64,000 nucleotides of DNA, taken from the NCBI RefSeq assembly GCF_005502885.1, contig NZ_SCMR01000020.1, positions 1 to 64,000 on the forward strand. The letters run 5' to 3'. The number at the start of each line of letters is the position of its first letter. The first letter of the stretch is position 1. The stretch comes from Microbacterium sp. 2FI (lineage in GTDB: Bacteria; Actinomycetota; Actinomycetes; Actinomycetales; Microbacteriaceae). The translations under genes and the position numbers were made by a program. The notes beneath the pieces were generated by a model, which saw only the letters and a program-made list of their open reading frames with translations, did no database searches and was not told the DNA's origin. Positions 55,386-63,137 of this stretch are shown one piece after another.

Positions 55386-55715
55386 GACGCATCGTCCCCG
55401 CCGGATAAACCTGGGTGCTCGTACCCTGCGCGATCAGTTGGACCTCGTGGACGCGCTGTTCACGAGCACTACTCACGCCACCCCTCCGACGCAGAGACTG
55501 TAGCGGCCGACAACGGCTCCGTTCCCTCCGCTCGCTATTTGCAGACTCCGCTCTCCGCTTCGCTTTGAGCTGCGCTTATCAACCGCTCGCTGCGGGCACT
55601 GCGCCGTCGCCGCCCGCGGGATCGCTGATTGTCGGAGCGAAGGCGAAGACCGAGTTCAACCCACCTTCGATCGCGACGACGACGGACACGCCCATCAACA
55701 ACTGGCGCCAGAGCT
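55386..55715. other. 330-bp non-coding region between convergent genes
   Basis: No coding frame with normal codon use. Short direct CGCTCGCT-type repeats and CTCCGCT-CTCCGCT pieces near 55530-55600, weaker than the core-genome palindromes. No clear terminator. Confidence 0.3.
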
Positions 55716-56279
55716 TCAGCTCGACTCCGACGACTCCAGCGCCCGCCGCACCGCGTTCGGGCTCACCCCGATCAACCGCGCAATGTGCGTGATGGGCCGA
55801 CCTCCGTCGCGGAGCTCCCGGGCCATCGAGATGCGGGCGGGCGTCATGACGGATGGGCGCCCCGGTCGCCTGCCGCTGCGCGCGGCATCCTCAAGTCCTT
55901 CGCGGGTTCGCAACCCGATCAGCTCTCGCCGCAAGGCTTCCAGAGCGAGGACGACGTCGTCGGGACCTGTACCCACGACCCCACTACTGCTCAACACCGG
56001 TTCGGCAAGCGAACGGAATCGGATGCCGCGAGCTTGAAGGTCTGCGTGCACGGAGACGAATCGCGCAACGCTCGGGGTGAGGTGCGCGGCCCGGGTCACG
56101 AGCAGAGAGTCGCCAGTGCGTAGACCGGCGATGAGATCGCGAAGGGAGGTGTCCGCGCTACGGTTCGCGTGCGCGACTGCGATGACCACTTTGGTGGCGC
56201 CGGCCGCTCGGAGTGCAGCCTTCTCGTCACTGCCGTCGTCGGTTCGCAGCGGTCGGCGGTAGCCGACAATCCTGCTCAC
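55716..56279 (-). CDS. Serine-recombinase-like protein lacking catalytic residues
   Basis: 187 aa from a GTG overlapping the zeta-toxin stop. Fold and length match small resolvase/invertases: N-terminal strand VGYRRPLRTDD, ALRAAGATKVVIA, LLVTRAAHLTPSVARFVSVHADLQARGIRFRSL, then a C-terminal HTH (ISMARELRDGGRPITHIARLIGVSPNAVRRAL). But the nucleophile Ser (YxRVS) is replaced by Pro-Leu, and the DRLxRS arginine motif reads AHLTPS. So it cannot catalyse strand exchange; likely a DNA-binding regulator of the toxin operon. Confidence 0.75.
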   Translation of the reverse strand: MSRIVGYRRPLRTDDGSDEKAALRAAGATKVVIAVAHANRSADTSLRDLIAGLRTGDSLLVTRAAHLTPSVARFVSVHADLQARGIRFRSLAEPVLSSSGVVGTGPDDVVLALEALRRELIGLRTREGLEDAARSGRRPGRPSVMTPARISMARELRDGGRPITHIARLIGVSPNAVRRALESSESS

Positions 56280-57289
56280 AGTGACGGTCCGGTCGACCGC
56301 GACGGCTCGACCGCGGGAGCACTCGACGGCTGAGGGGCCGGCTGTGTGACGCGACGCGGCGGGGTTGCGTTCTGGGTCAGGTCGACGATCTCCTCGACGA
56401 GCCGGCGCTCCTGTTCGGCGACGACCGACGAACCCTTCGGAAACGGCATCGCGGGCAGAACCTCGTTCAACCCGACCCGATGCAACTCCAGCAGCAGGTC
56501 GGCGGCGGGCGGTGCCATCTCGCGCGACGCGCGAGCGAAGTCCGTCGCGCGGCGAAGCTCGCTGAACCACTCGGCGGCAGCGCGTGGAGTCCACGGGGCA
56601 TCGTCCACGGCCGCGACCGCCCGCGCGGCGCCGTCGAACGAAGCAGCACCCGCGCTCCGGTCGGCGTCAAACAGCACTGCGCCGTCCCGCCCCACGACGG
56701 TAGCGCGATCCACAGCGCTCGACTCCGCAAGCGCGGCTGCCAGCGCGCGGGTCGACTCCCACCCACGTCGATGGACCTCTCGGCTCGTGAATCGTGCCGG
56801 CAAGCGTGCCTGGCGCTCCCAGAGATAGGTGGATGCTGCCGCGAGCAGGCTCGCAGCGCGACGCGACGCGACGACCACCGTCCTGGTGGCGAAGCCCTCG
56901 TCGGCGAACATCTCGGCCACCGCGAACACGGTCTCCGGCGAACCGAACGTGCCCTCGAGCACGAGTGAACGACGCGATGCCTGCGCGTATGCGATCGACT
57001 TCTCGAGCACCTCCGCAGCTGGCCCGCTCACCGCCGACGGCGCCTCCAGCGGGCGCCACCTCAGCAGCTGCGCCGACTGCGGATCAGACATGACGGCGTC
57101 ATCGGCACTGACAACCGCCGCGCCATCGAGCTCGCGCGCCACGAACGCAGCCACCGCTCCACGTCCCGATCCGGCCTCGCCGGCGACGACTGTGAAGGTC
57201 GGCTGCTCGACCCCGTCAGCACGGAAGAGGATGTCTCGAACGACCTCGAAGGATGGCGCGCGGTCCGCTCCCGCGGCGACCTCAGCCAC
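56276..57289 (-). CDS. Zeta-toxin-like kinase with altered P-loop
   Basis: 337 aa. Zeta/PezT pattern: P-loop region VVAGEAGSGRGAV (residues 37-45), acceptor-Asp strand AVVSADDAV, SLVLEGTFGSPE (zeta ExT-type site), and the later Arg-bearing PARFTSREVHRRGWE. Zeta toxins phosphorylate UDP-N-acetylglucosamine or UDP-sugars. Here the Walker Lys is Arg and the Ser/Thr is Gly, so activity may be reduced, altered or lost. Preceded by a small antitoxin-like gene (8-nt overlap). Confidence 0.8.
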   Translation of the reverse strand: MAEVAAGADRAPSFEVVRDILFRADGVEQPTFTVVAGEAGSGRGAVAAFVARELDGAAVVSADDAVMSDPQSAQLLRWRPLEAPSAVSGPAAEVLEKSIAYAQASRRSLVLEGTFGSPETVFAVAEMFADEGFATRTVVVASRRAASLLAAASTYLWERQARLPARFTSREVHRRGWESTRALAAALAESSAVDRATVVGRDGAVLFDADRSAGAASFDGAARAVAAVDDAPWTPRAAAEWFSELRRATDFARASREMAPPAADLLLELHRVGLNEVLPAMPFPKGSSVVAEQERRLVEEIVDLTQNATPPRRVTQPAPQPSSAPAVEPSRSTGPSL

Positions 57290-57530
57290 GGCGATCGCCG
57301 TTCAGCTCCGCCCACCGGTTCGCGAGATCCGCGGTCACTGCGTCAATGGCGGTGCGGTCGCTTCCATCCACGAGCATCACTCGACTGTGGATGCTGCGTG
57401 CCTCGTCCGCGCTACCGTCGACGCGCTCCGAACGGCCCTGCAGGAGCATCCCGATCACCGCGCGCGCGAGATCGCGCATCGCGTCATACGCGACGACATC
57501 GCTGGTTCCCCAGCCGCTTCCGCTGACCAC
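57282..57530 (-). CDS. Small antitoxin-like protein upstream of zeta toxin
   Basis: 82 aa helical acidic protein; GTG start with GGAGGAGG about 11 nt upstream. Overlaps the toxin gene by 8 nt, as antitoxin-toxin pairs do. Segment AYDAMRDLARAVIGMLLQG and final TADLANRWAELNGD suggest a three-helix bundle like epsilon antitoxins, but identity is by position only. Confidence 0.65.
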   Translation of the reverse strand: MVSGSGWGTSDVVAYDAMRDLARAVIGMLLQGRSERVDGSADEARSIHSRVMLVDGSDRTAIDAVTADLANRWAELNGDRRG

Positions 57531-57548
57531 TGCTCAGGCGCCTCCTCC

Positions 57549-57733
57549 CCGAAGTCTATGCATCGAACGAAACACACAAGCACCCATTTCGACAACACCC
57601 CGAACTCACCCCGTCCAAGCCCCGATTCCCAACACGCGCAAGGCCGCCACCACAAACCCACCCACGAGCAAAGAATCATCTGACGCACGCAGGCACTTTC
57701 TGTGAATGCATACCGTAGATAGACATTGGAGCG
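57549..57733. other. C/A-rich divergent region, candidate oriT
   Basis: The plus strand from about 57575 to 57670 is made almost only of C and A with few G (stretches such as CAACACCCCGAACTCACCCC). It lies directly upstream of the relaxase and of the toxin operon. Strand bias and absence of genes fit a nic region or a structure-free leader; two ATGCAT sites flank it. No nic-site consensus identified. Confidence 0.3.
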
Positions 57734-57739
57734 TATCCT
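57734..57739 (+). promoter_or_regulatory. -10 element of the relaxase gene
   Basis: TATCCT, 6 nt before the relaxase ATG. Leaderless geometry. Confidence 0.5.
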
Positions 57740-57745
57740 GGCGGC

Positions 57746-60700
57746 ATGCGCGGAGGACTGCAGCGGTGGAAGCGGGGCGAGGACTCACAGGGAGTTCGCG
57801 CCGCGCTTTCGTATGCGCTCGAGGGGCGATGCGATGCGCACATCCGTGTCTCAGCCGGCGGCGTATCTCTCGCTGACTACTCCGACAGCACCGACCGATC
57901 GATCACCCGTTTCATCGTCGAGGCGGGCCACATCACCACGGATGAGCTTGACCGGGAGCAGCTTCTCCACTGGGTCGACGGCAACGACCCGCTCACGACG
58001 GAGCGTCGCGGCCGCGACCTTGCGTCGCCGAAGTCAGACCTCGTCCTCGACGGAACGATCAACGCGCCGAAGTCGTATAGCCTCGTCGCGACCATCCACC
58101 CCGCGCTCGCCGACGAGTTCGATCGGCTGCAGGACCGCCTGCGCGACCGGATCATCACAACCTGGCAGCGCGAGCTGAACGCTCGCCGCGGCGCGGGCGG
58201 CCGCATCCGTGAATCCGTCCACCGTCTCGAGGTCGTCGAACTCCACCACCGCCGCTCGCGCGCACTCGACCCGCACCTGCACCGTCACCTCTGGCTCAAC
58301 GTGCGCGTGCAGGGCGAGGACGGCAACTGGTCGAACGTCGACTCCCGTGTCGCGATGAAGCTGCACACGGTCATCAACGCCGAGGGCGAGCTTGCCGCGC
58401 GCACCGACCCGGAGTGGATCGCCGCGCTCGCACGCTACGGCTACACCGTGCGCGCCGACGGCGAGATCGCCGAGGTGTCGCACGCGATCCGACCGCTGTC
58501 TCGACGATCGAACCAGATCGAAGCGAACCGTGCGGTGATCATCGCCCGGTGGCGCGACGCCCACCCGGGCCAGCACCCCAGTCGTGAGGTGCTCCAGCAG
58601 ATCGATCGCTACGCCTGGGCGCAGGGCCGCCCCCGCAAGCCCGACAACCTCGACGAGGACGAGTGGGAGCAGTTGATCCGCCACGAGCTCCTCGAGATCG
58701 ACCCGCAACTCCTCGATCGCCGTCCGCCCACGATCCCGACCACGGTTGAGCTCGCAGCGCTCGATCGCGAACTGCTCGCCGCAAAGGCGATCGTCGAAGC
58801 GGACGCGCGCTCGGCACCCAATGGTGGACGGTTCAGCCCCATGGACGTCCGCGCCGGCGCGATGCGTGCGCTCGCGGCCTCCGGAATCGTCGCCAACCGC
58901 GACGACCTGCAACCCTTGATCGACGACGTCGTTGGCATCGCCACCGGCCACACGGTCAACCTGCTCGAGAGCGACGGCGCGACTCCCGAACACATCAAGG
59001 GCCTCATGGCGGCCTCGACTGCCGCATTGAAGGTGGAGGTCGCCGACCGCTTCGACCGGCTCGCCGGCGACGGAGACCACGCGGACGATGAGCTCGTCGA
59101 CGCGGCCGAGTCGGCGACGCTGCAACCCGGCACGGGACTCGATACGGGGCAGCGGGATGCCGCATCCGCCATCGCCGGCACGCACCGGCTCGTCGCGGTC
59201 ATGGGCCCTGCCGGGACGGGCAAGACCACCATGCTGCGGGTCGCGCACCGGGCGCTCGCGATCCAGGGGCGACGGCTCGTTGTCGTCGCGCCGACGAAGA
59301 AGGCGGCTTCGGTCGCCGGTCGTGAGATTGGTGCGTCGGCATCCAGCCTTCACGCCCTCCTCGGCGACCACGGATGGCGATGGACTCGCGACGATGCCGG
59401 CGCCGAGGTCTGGACTCGGCTCGGCATCGGCGACGTCGACCCTGCGACCGGTCGCATCTACGTCGGTCCGCGCAAGCATCCGCTCGCACCCGGCGACCGG
59501 ATCGTCGTCGACGAAGCCGGCATGGTCGACCTCTACACCGCACGCGCGCTCGCTCAGGTTGCCGACGAGACCGGAGCCGGCATCGCCATGGTCGGTGACC
59601 ACCTGCAGGCGATGCCCGTCGGCCACTCGGGCGCGATGGCCTGCATGGCCCAGCGCAGCGGAGCCGTGGTCGAACTGACCTCCGTGCACCGCTTCCGCGA
59701 CCCGAACTACGCCGCGCTCACGCTGCGGCTTCGGGAGCCGGCATCCATCGACGAAGCTCGGACCGTCGCGATGGAACTGGATGCCGGTGGCCACATCCAT
59801 CGCGTCGGAGACCACCTGCATGCGCAAGAGGTGATGGTTGAGTCGTACTTCCGCTGGTCGGCCGAGCGCAAGCGCGTCGCGCTCGTGACGAGCACCAACG
59901 AAGAGGCGGATGCCATCAACGAGGCGATCCAGCAGCGACGTGTCGACTGCGCTCAGATCGACGTGATGCGGGTGGCGGTGGGTATGGGGGAGCAGCGGAT
60001 CCTCGAAGGCGACGTCGTGCAGACGCGCCGCAACGACCACGTCACCGGCGTTCAGAATCGCGCGCTCTGGACAGTGCGCCGCATCGATGCGCGCTGGGTC
60101 GAGCTGGTCAGTGTCGACGACCGCGGCGACGTGAGACGAGTGGATGCTGACTACGTCGCCGATCATGTTCATCTCGCCTACGCGTCAACAGTGCACGGCA
60201 TCCAGGGTGAGACGACCGACGCATCGGTCGTCGGGCCCGGTGTCGATGCCTCGGGACTCTATGTCGGGATGACGCGAGGGCGCGTGCACAACGAGGTCGT
60301 CGCCGTCGCGCGCGACGACTCGGATGCGCGGGAGCAGATCGCAGAGAGCATGATGCGAGGGGCGCCTGTGGTGACGATCGACGACTCCAGGCGAGCGGCG
60401 CGGGCGGAGTTGGGCCGCGCGGCAGTTCCGATGTCAGAGGCTTTGGACGGAGCCGGTGACCCACGGGCCGAGCTCGGCGAGTGGATCCGTGTCGCCCGTG
60501 GACTGCTCACTGACATGGAGGCTGCAGAGGCGCGACGCGCGTCGCGGACGCATGCCCGAGCGGACAATGCAGCTGTCGGCCACGAAGAGGACCGGTCTCG
60601 CGCCCAAGCCCTTGCCGATCTAGTCATCGAGCGCGAGCGTGAATGCGCGGCGCTGTGGGATCGCGGAACGCAGCCCGCTCGCGCGTCGAACCATCAGGCA

Positions 60701-60754
60701 TCGGCCCCCGCCATCTCTGTACCTGAGACGGCCGCAATGATCTCCGGCTTGTGA
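57746..60754 (+). CDS. MobF-family relaxase with fused helicase (TrwC/TraA-like)
   Basis: 1002 aa. N-terminal TrwC relaxase domain with the metal-binding His triad in DPHLHRHLWLN (about 176) and candidate nicking tyrosines early (SYALEG, ADYSDS); then a RecD-like SF1 helicase with Walker A GPAGTGKTT (about 490), VDEAGMVD (about 588), and the C-terminal UvrD motif VHGIQGETTDASVV (about 811). Nicks oriT and unwinds the transferred strand. No coupling protein or type IV secretion genes in the window, so the element is likely mobilisable rather than self-transmissible, unless those genes lie beyond 64 kb. Confidence 0.92.
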   Translation: MRGGLQRWKRGEDSQGVRAALSYALEGRCDAHIRVSAGGVSLADYSDSTDRSITRFIVEAGHITTDELDREQLLHWVDGNDPLTTERRGRDLASPKSDLVLDGTINAPKSYSLVATIHPALADEFDRLQDRLRDRIITTWQRELNARRGAGGRIRESVHRLEVVELHHRRSRALDPHLHRHLWLNVRVQGEDGNWSNVDSRVAMKLHTVINAEGELAARTDPEWIAALARYGYTVRADGEIAEVSHAIRPLSRRSNQIEANRAVIIARWRDAHPGQHPSREVLQQIDRYAWAQGRPRKPDNLDEDEWEQLIRHELLEIDPQLLDRRPPTIPTTVELAALDRELLAAKAIVEADARSAPNGGRFSPMDVRAGAMRALAASGIVANRDDLQPLIDDVVGIATGHTVNLLESDGATPEHIKGLMAASTAALKVEVADRFDRLAGDGDHADDELVDAAESATLQPGTGLDTGQRDAASAIAGTHRLVAVMGPAGTGKTTMLRVAHRALAIQGRRLVVVAPTKKAASVAGREIGASASSLHALLGDHGWRWTRDDAGAEVWTRLGIGDVDPATGRIYVGPRKHPLAPGDRIVVDEAGMVDLYTARALAQVADETGAGIAMVGDHLQAMPVGHSGAMACMAQRSGAVVELTSVHRFRDPNYAALTLRLREPASIDEARTVAMELDAGGHIHRVGDHLHAQEVMVESYFRWSAERKRVALVTSTNEEADAINEAIQQRRVDCAQIDVMRVAVGMGEQRILEGDVVQTRRNDHVTGVQNRALWTVRRIDARWVELVSVDDRGDVRRVDADYVADHVHLAYASTVHGIQGETTDASVVGPGVDASGLYVGMTRGRVHNEVVAVARDDSDAREQIAESMMRGAPVVTIDDSRRAARAELGRAAVPMSEALDGAGDPRAELGEWIRVARGLLTDMEAAEARRASRTHARADNAAVGHEEDRSRAQALADLVIERERECAALWDRGTQPARASNHQASAPAISVPETAAMISGL

Positions 60755-60854
60755 ACGAGCCGGACCCGATCGAGGCAGTTTGGGTTGGCATCCGCACGAT
60801 GGCGGCTGCGTCGCCGACTCTGCGGAGGGCGCTGCAGACGAGTCGGTCTCCGAC

Positions 60855-60860
60855 TAATCT
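60855..60860 (+). promoter_or_regulatory. -10 element of the 57-aa CxxC protein gene
   Basis: TAATCT, then 6 nt, then GTG at 60867. This spacing is the main support for the small gene that follows. Confidence 0.45.
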
Positions 60861-60866
60861 ACTGCT

Positions 60867-61040
60867 GTGACCGATGAGTACGACGGCGCACAACCCCGAT
60901 GCCCCGAAGACAGCATTGTGATGCGCGACATACCCGGCGGCTGGAGATGCCCCGCCTGCGGCCACACCTGTACGCCAACGATGCAGCAATATCAGGACCA
61001 GCCCCAAGACTTCGACGGACCCTCTATCCACGGCGGATGA
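60867..61040 (+). CDS. 57-aa protein with a zinc-ribbon-like CPAC motif
   Basis: GTG start. The small frame encodes CPEDSIVMRDIPGGWRCPACGHTC, with four cysteines in CPE..., CPAC and GHTC, the look of a half zinc ribbon, then an acidic, Gln-rich tail. Too short for usual ORF thresholds; overlapped by a larger shadow frame. Supported by codon use, cysteine spacing and the leaderless TAATCT promoter. Function unknown. Confidence 0.5.
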   Translation: MTDEYDGAQPRCPEDSIVMRDIPGGWRCPACGHTCTPTMQQYQDQPQDFDGPSIHGG

Positions 61041-61209
61041 TGAGCAGCGTCGTGCCCGGACGGATCCGTATCCGGACATTGCCCGTTGAACGGACCCGCT
61101 TCGTTCAAGGCGGGTCGGATGTCACCTGCTCAGTCAGCAGTCCCGTTCGCATCTACCTGCGCTCAGTGAAGGGCGGTAGGGTCGCAGTGGCCAGGGGAGG
61201 GGTGGTGGC

Positions 61210-61419
61210 GTGCCTCAAAGAGCTTGGGTTGCATCATTCGGGGGGCTGTGGACCGTGAAGTCCGATGCGCGCCAAGTCATCACGGCCTACGACACCGAAG
61301 CTGAGGCTATCGTGGCCGCTCGATCACTGCTGGCCGAGACCGGGGGTGGCGAACTCGTTCGGAAGGATCAGTTCGGCGGGGTCGTCGACCGCGAATCGAT
61401 TCCCCGACGAAGCATCTGA
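61210..61419 (+). CDS. DUF2188 protein
   Basis: 69 aa, GTG start after GGGGAGGGG; TAGGGT at 61177 is a likely -10. DUF2188 pattern: WVASFGGLWTVKSDARQV, AYDTEAEAIVAARSLLAE and the final GGGELVRKDQFGGV, as in many short actinobacterial proteins carried by mobile elements. Single alpha/beta domain, function unknown. Confidence 0.8.
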   Translation: MPQRAWVASFGGLWTVKSDARQVITAYDTEAEAIVAARSLLAETGGGELVRKDQFGGVVDRESIPRRSI

Positions 61420-61433
61420 GAACGTTTGATCGT

Positions 61434-61457
61434 GCCTCCCAGAGTTCTCTGGGAGGC
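61434..61457. terminator. Hairpin between convergent small genes
   Basis: 11-bp perfect stem GCCTCCCAGAG/CTCTGGGAGGC with a 2-nt centre; 15 nt after the DUF2188 stop and 24 nt from the stop of the minus-strand small gene. Confidence 0.6.
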
Positions 61458-61480
61458 GACTGTGGTGCGCTCGCGATCAA

Positions 61481-61642
61481 TCAGACGCGATCGCTTCGGA
61501 CGATGGCCGCGAGTTCGGCCACGGCCGCGTGAAGGCTCGTCAACGCTGACACGGATTCGGCGTTCGGATCACGCTCGCGCAACGTCGCGATCTGCTGTTC
61601 TGCGGCATCGAGATACGTCGTAACCGCCCTGATGCTGGCCAT
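61481..61642 (-). CDS. 53-aa small helical protein
   Basis: Begins MASIRAVTTYLDAAEQQIAT, helical with no Cys and no TM. Short GGAG site 8 nt before the ATG; TAGTGT on the minus strand (61677-61682) is a possible -10. Ends just before the shared hairpin. Below the usual length cutoff; kept because start signals, codon pattern and terminator agree. Confidence 0.45.
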   Translation of the reverse strand: MASIRAVTTYLDAAEQQIATLRERDPNAESVSALTSLHAAVAELAAIVRSDRV

Positions 61643-61845
61643 GTAACGCTCCGTCCCGAGTGTGTTTCCCAGCGGGACACTATCGGAAAGAAGTGAACGG
61701 GTATGCGGGGCGCCGTAGCTCTGTTCGGCGCCTCGTGGTTCAGGGTTTGCGCGCGCCTGCCTTCGACTTCACACGCCTTCTCCGCCGCGGTCGCTTGCGC
61801 GCCGATGGCCTGTCTCGTCGAGCCGATTCGGAGGACAATAGACGG

Positions 61846-62064
61846 GTGAGTTGCACGCACCCCGATAGCGAGTTCGAGGCGCTCGTCTACCTGGCGGAGC
61901 GTCTGCGTCAGCGATTCCCGGAACTGGCCGAGGGCGCAGCCTTCGAGCTGATCGCTGAGGAGTTGGAGACGTTCGACCGTGCGCGGCTGCGCGACTACGT
62001 GCCGGTGCTGGTCGAGCGCAACGTTCTCCGCCGTCTCCGCAGTCACTCGAGCCGTGCGGCCTAG
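61846..62064 (+). CDS. Free-standing three-helix-bundle domain protein A
   Basis: 72 aa from GTG at 61846 (GGAGGA about 10 nt upstream). Core EALVYLAERLRQRFPELAEG, then FDRARLRDYVPVLVERNVLRRL. This is the three-helix bundle found in actinobacterial LMW-phosphatase-type arsenate reductases (an N-terminal dimerisation module), here standing alone. Paralogous to the inverted gene at 62086 and to the middle of the ArsR-ArsC fusion at 63138. Confidence 0.65.
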   Translation: MSCTHPDSEFEALVYLAERLRQRFPELAEGAAFELIAEELETFDRARLRDYVPVLVERNVLRRLRSHSSRAA

Positions 62065-62085
62065 GCGCGATCCTGGTGAGTTACT

Positions 62086-62289
62086 TCAGGCGGCGGTCTG
62101 CAGGCGCGTCTTGGCTTCGCGCTCGACAAGCACCGGGATGAAGTCCCGGACGTGCGCGTCAGCGAACGCGGCGTACGCTTCGCGGACGATTGTCGAGATC
62201 GCCTCAGCGTCAATCGCGGGGAACCGTGTGGCGAGCCGCTCTGCTACCTGGTCCATCGCCGCGTCCTCGTCTTCGATTTCGCGAGTCAC
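62086..62289 (-). CDS. Free-standing three-helix-bundle domain protein B
   Basis: 67 aa from GTG at 62289 (ATG at 62256 gives 56 aa). Aligned with protein A: MDQVAERLATRFPAID against LVYLAERLRQRFPEL, and VRDFIPVLVEREAKTRL against LRDYVPVLVERNVLRRL. Encoded on the other strand, tail to tail with A, 21 nt apart. Confidence 0.6.
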   Translation of the reverse strand: MTREIEDEDAAMDQVAERLATRFPAIDAEAISTIVREAYAAFADAHVRDFIPVLVEREAKTRLQTAA

Positions 62290-62396
62290 TGGCTGGTCCA
62301 ATCGTTGCGGGGGTTTGGCAACAAATGGTACCCATCGCCGGGGCCGAGCACCAGGACAGGTGCCTGAGTCGTGCGGCACTGCCAGGATCTCTTGAT

Positions 62397-63077
62397 GTGA
62401 ACCTTTTCGTGAACGTCGTGAATGTCTTCGTCGACGATGTCGGCGCGCACGGCAACCCCCTGGGAATCGTCTGGGCGTCGTCCGCGACGCGAAAACGCGA
62501 GCAGCAGATCGCCGCCGATCTTGGCTTCAGCGAGACGATCTTCATCGATGGCGTCGCAGATCGTGTTGCGACGGCGCGCATCTTCACACCCACACGGGAG
62601 TTGCCGTTCGCCGGTCACCCGACGGTCGGGCTTGCCGCGTGGCTTCGTCGCGGTGGCGACGAGGTCAAAGCCCTGAGCGTGCCTGCGGGAAGCGTGCGAG
62701 TGCGCGCAGACGGCGACATGGTGTTCGTGACCGCGTTGCCGGAGTGGGCGCCGGAGTTCGCGCTGGATCAACTCTCCTCGCCCACTGAAGTGAAGGCGGT
62801 CGATCCGGACGCGTACGGCGTCGGTTTGAACTACGTCTGGGCATGGCTCGACGAACCAGCAGGGAAGGTTCACGCGCGCATGTTCGCCGCCGACCTCGGG
62901 ATCCGGGAAGACGAAGCAACCGGATCAGCTGCCGTGCGACTGTCATCCCACCTCGGACGCGATCTCGAGATCCAGCAAGGCGAGGGCTCCCTCCTGCGTA
63001 CGCACGTGCGCTACCTCGGCCAGCAGATCGAGGTCGGCGGGCGAGTGTCTGAAGCGAGGATCACAGAGCTGCGCTGA
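62397..63077 (+). CDS. PhzF-family isomerase/epimerase-like protein, short
   Basis: 226 aa, GTG start. PhzF signature: VNVFVDDVGAHGNPLGIVW, the catalytic Glu in GFSETIFI, FTPTRELPFAGHPTVGLAAWL, and the second-half motif DEATGSAAVRLSSHLGRDLEI. Two-lobed diaminopimelate-epimerase-like fold; about 50 residues shorter than standard PhzF (270-290 aa), mostly in the second lobe. Substrate unknown. Confidence 0.85.
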   Translation: MNLFVNVVNVFVDDVGAHGNPLGIVWASSATRKREQQIAADLGFSETIFIDGVADRVATARIFTPTRELPFAGHPTVGLAAWLRRGGDEVKALSVPAGSVRVRADGDMVFVTALPEWAPEFALDQLSSPTEVKAVDPDAYGVGLNYVWAWLDEPAGKVHARMFAADLGIREDEATGSAAVRLSSHLGRDLEIQQGEGSLLRTHVRYLGQQIEVGGRVSEARITELR

Positions 63078-63124
63078 TCGGTCGAGGCCCTGTTCTCGGT
63101 CAGGCCCAGCGCTCGGGCCCCGCA

Positions 63125-63130
63125 TAGACT
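63125..63130 (+). promoter_or_regulatory. -10 element of the arsR-arsC fusion
   Basis: TAGACT, 7 nt before the ATG at 63138; leaderless geometry. Confidence 0.45.
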
Positions 63131-63137
63131 TCGGTCT

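Noticed and set aside
57455..57688. Trp/Cys-rich minus-strand frame upstream of the zeta operon
   Set aside because: Product of the C/A-rich plus strand; composition is not protein-like.
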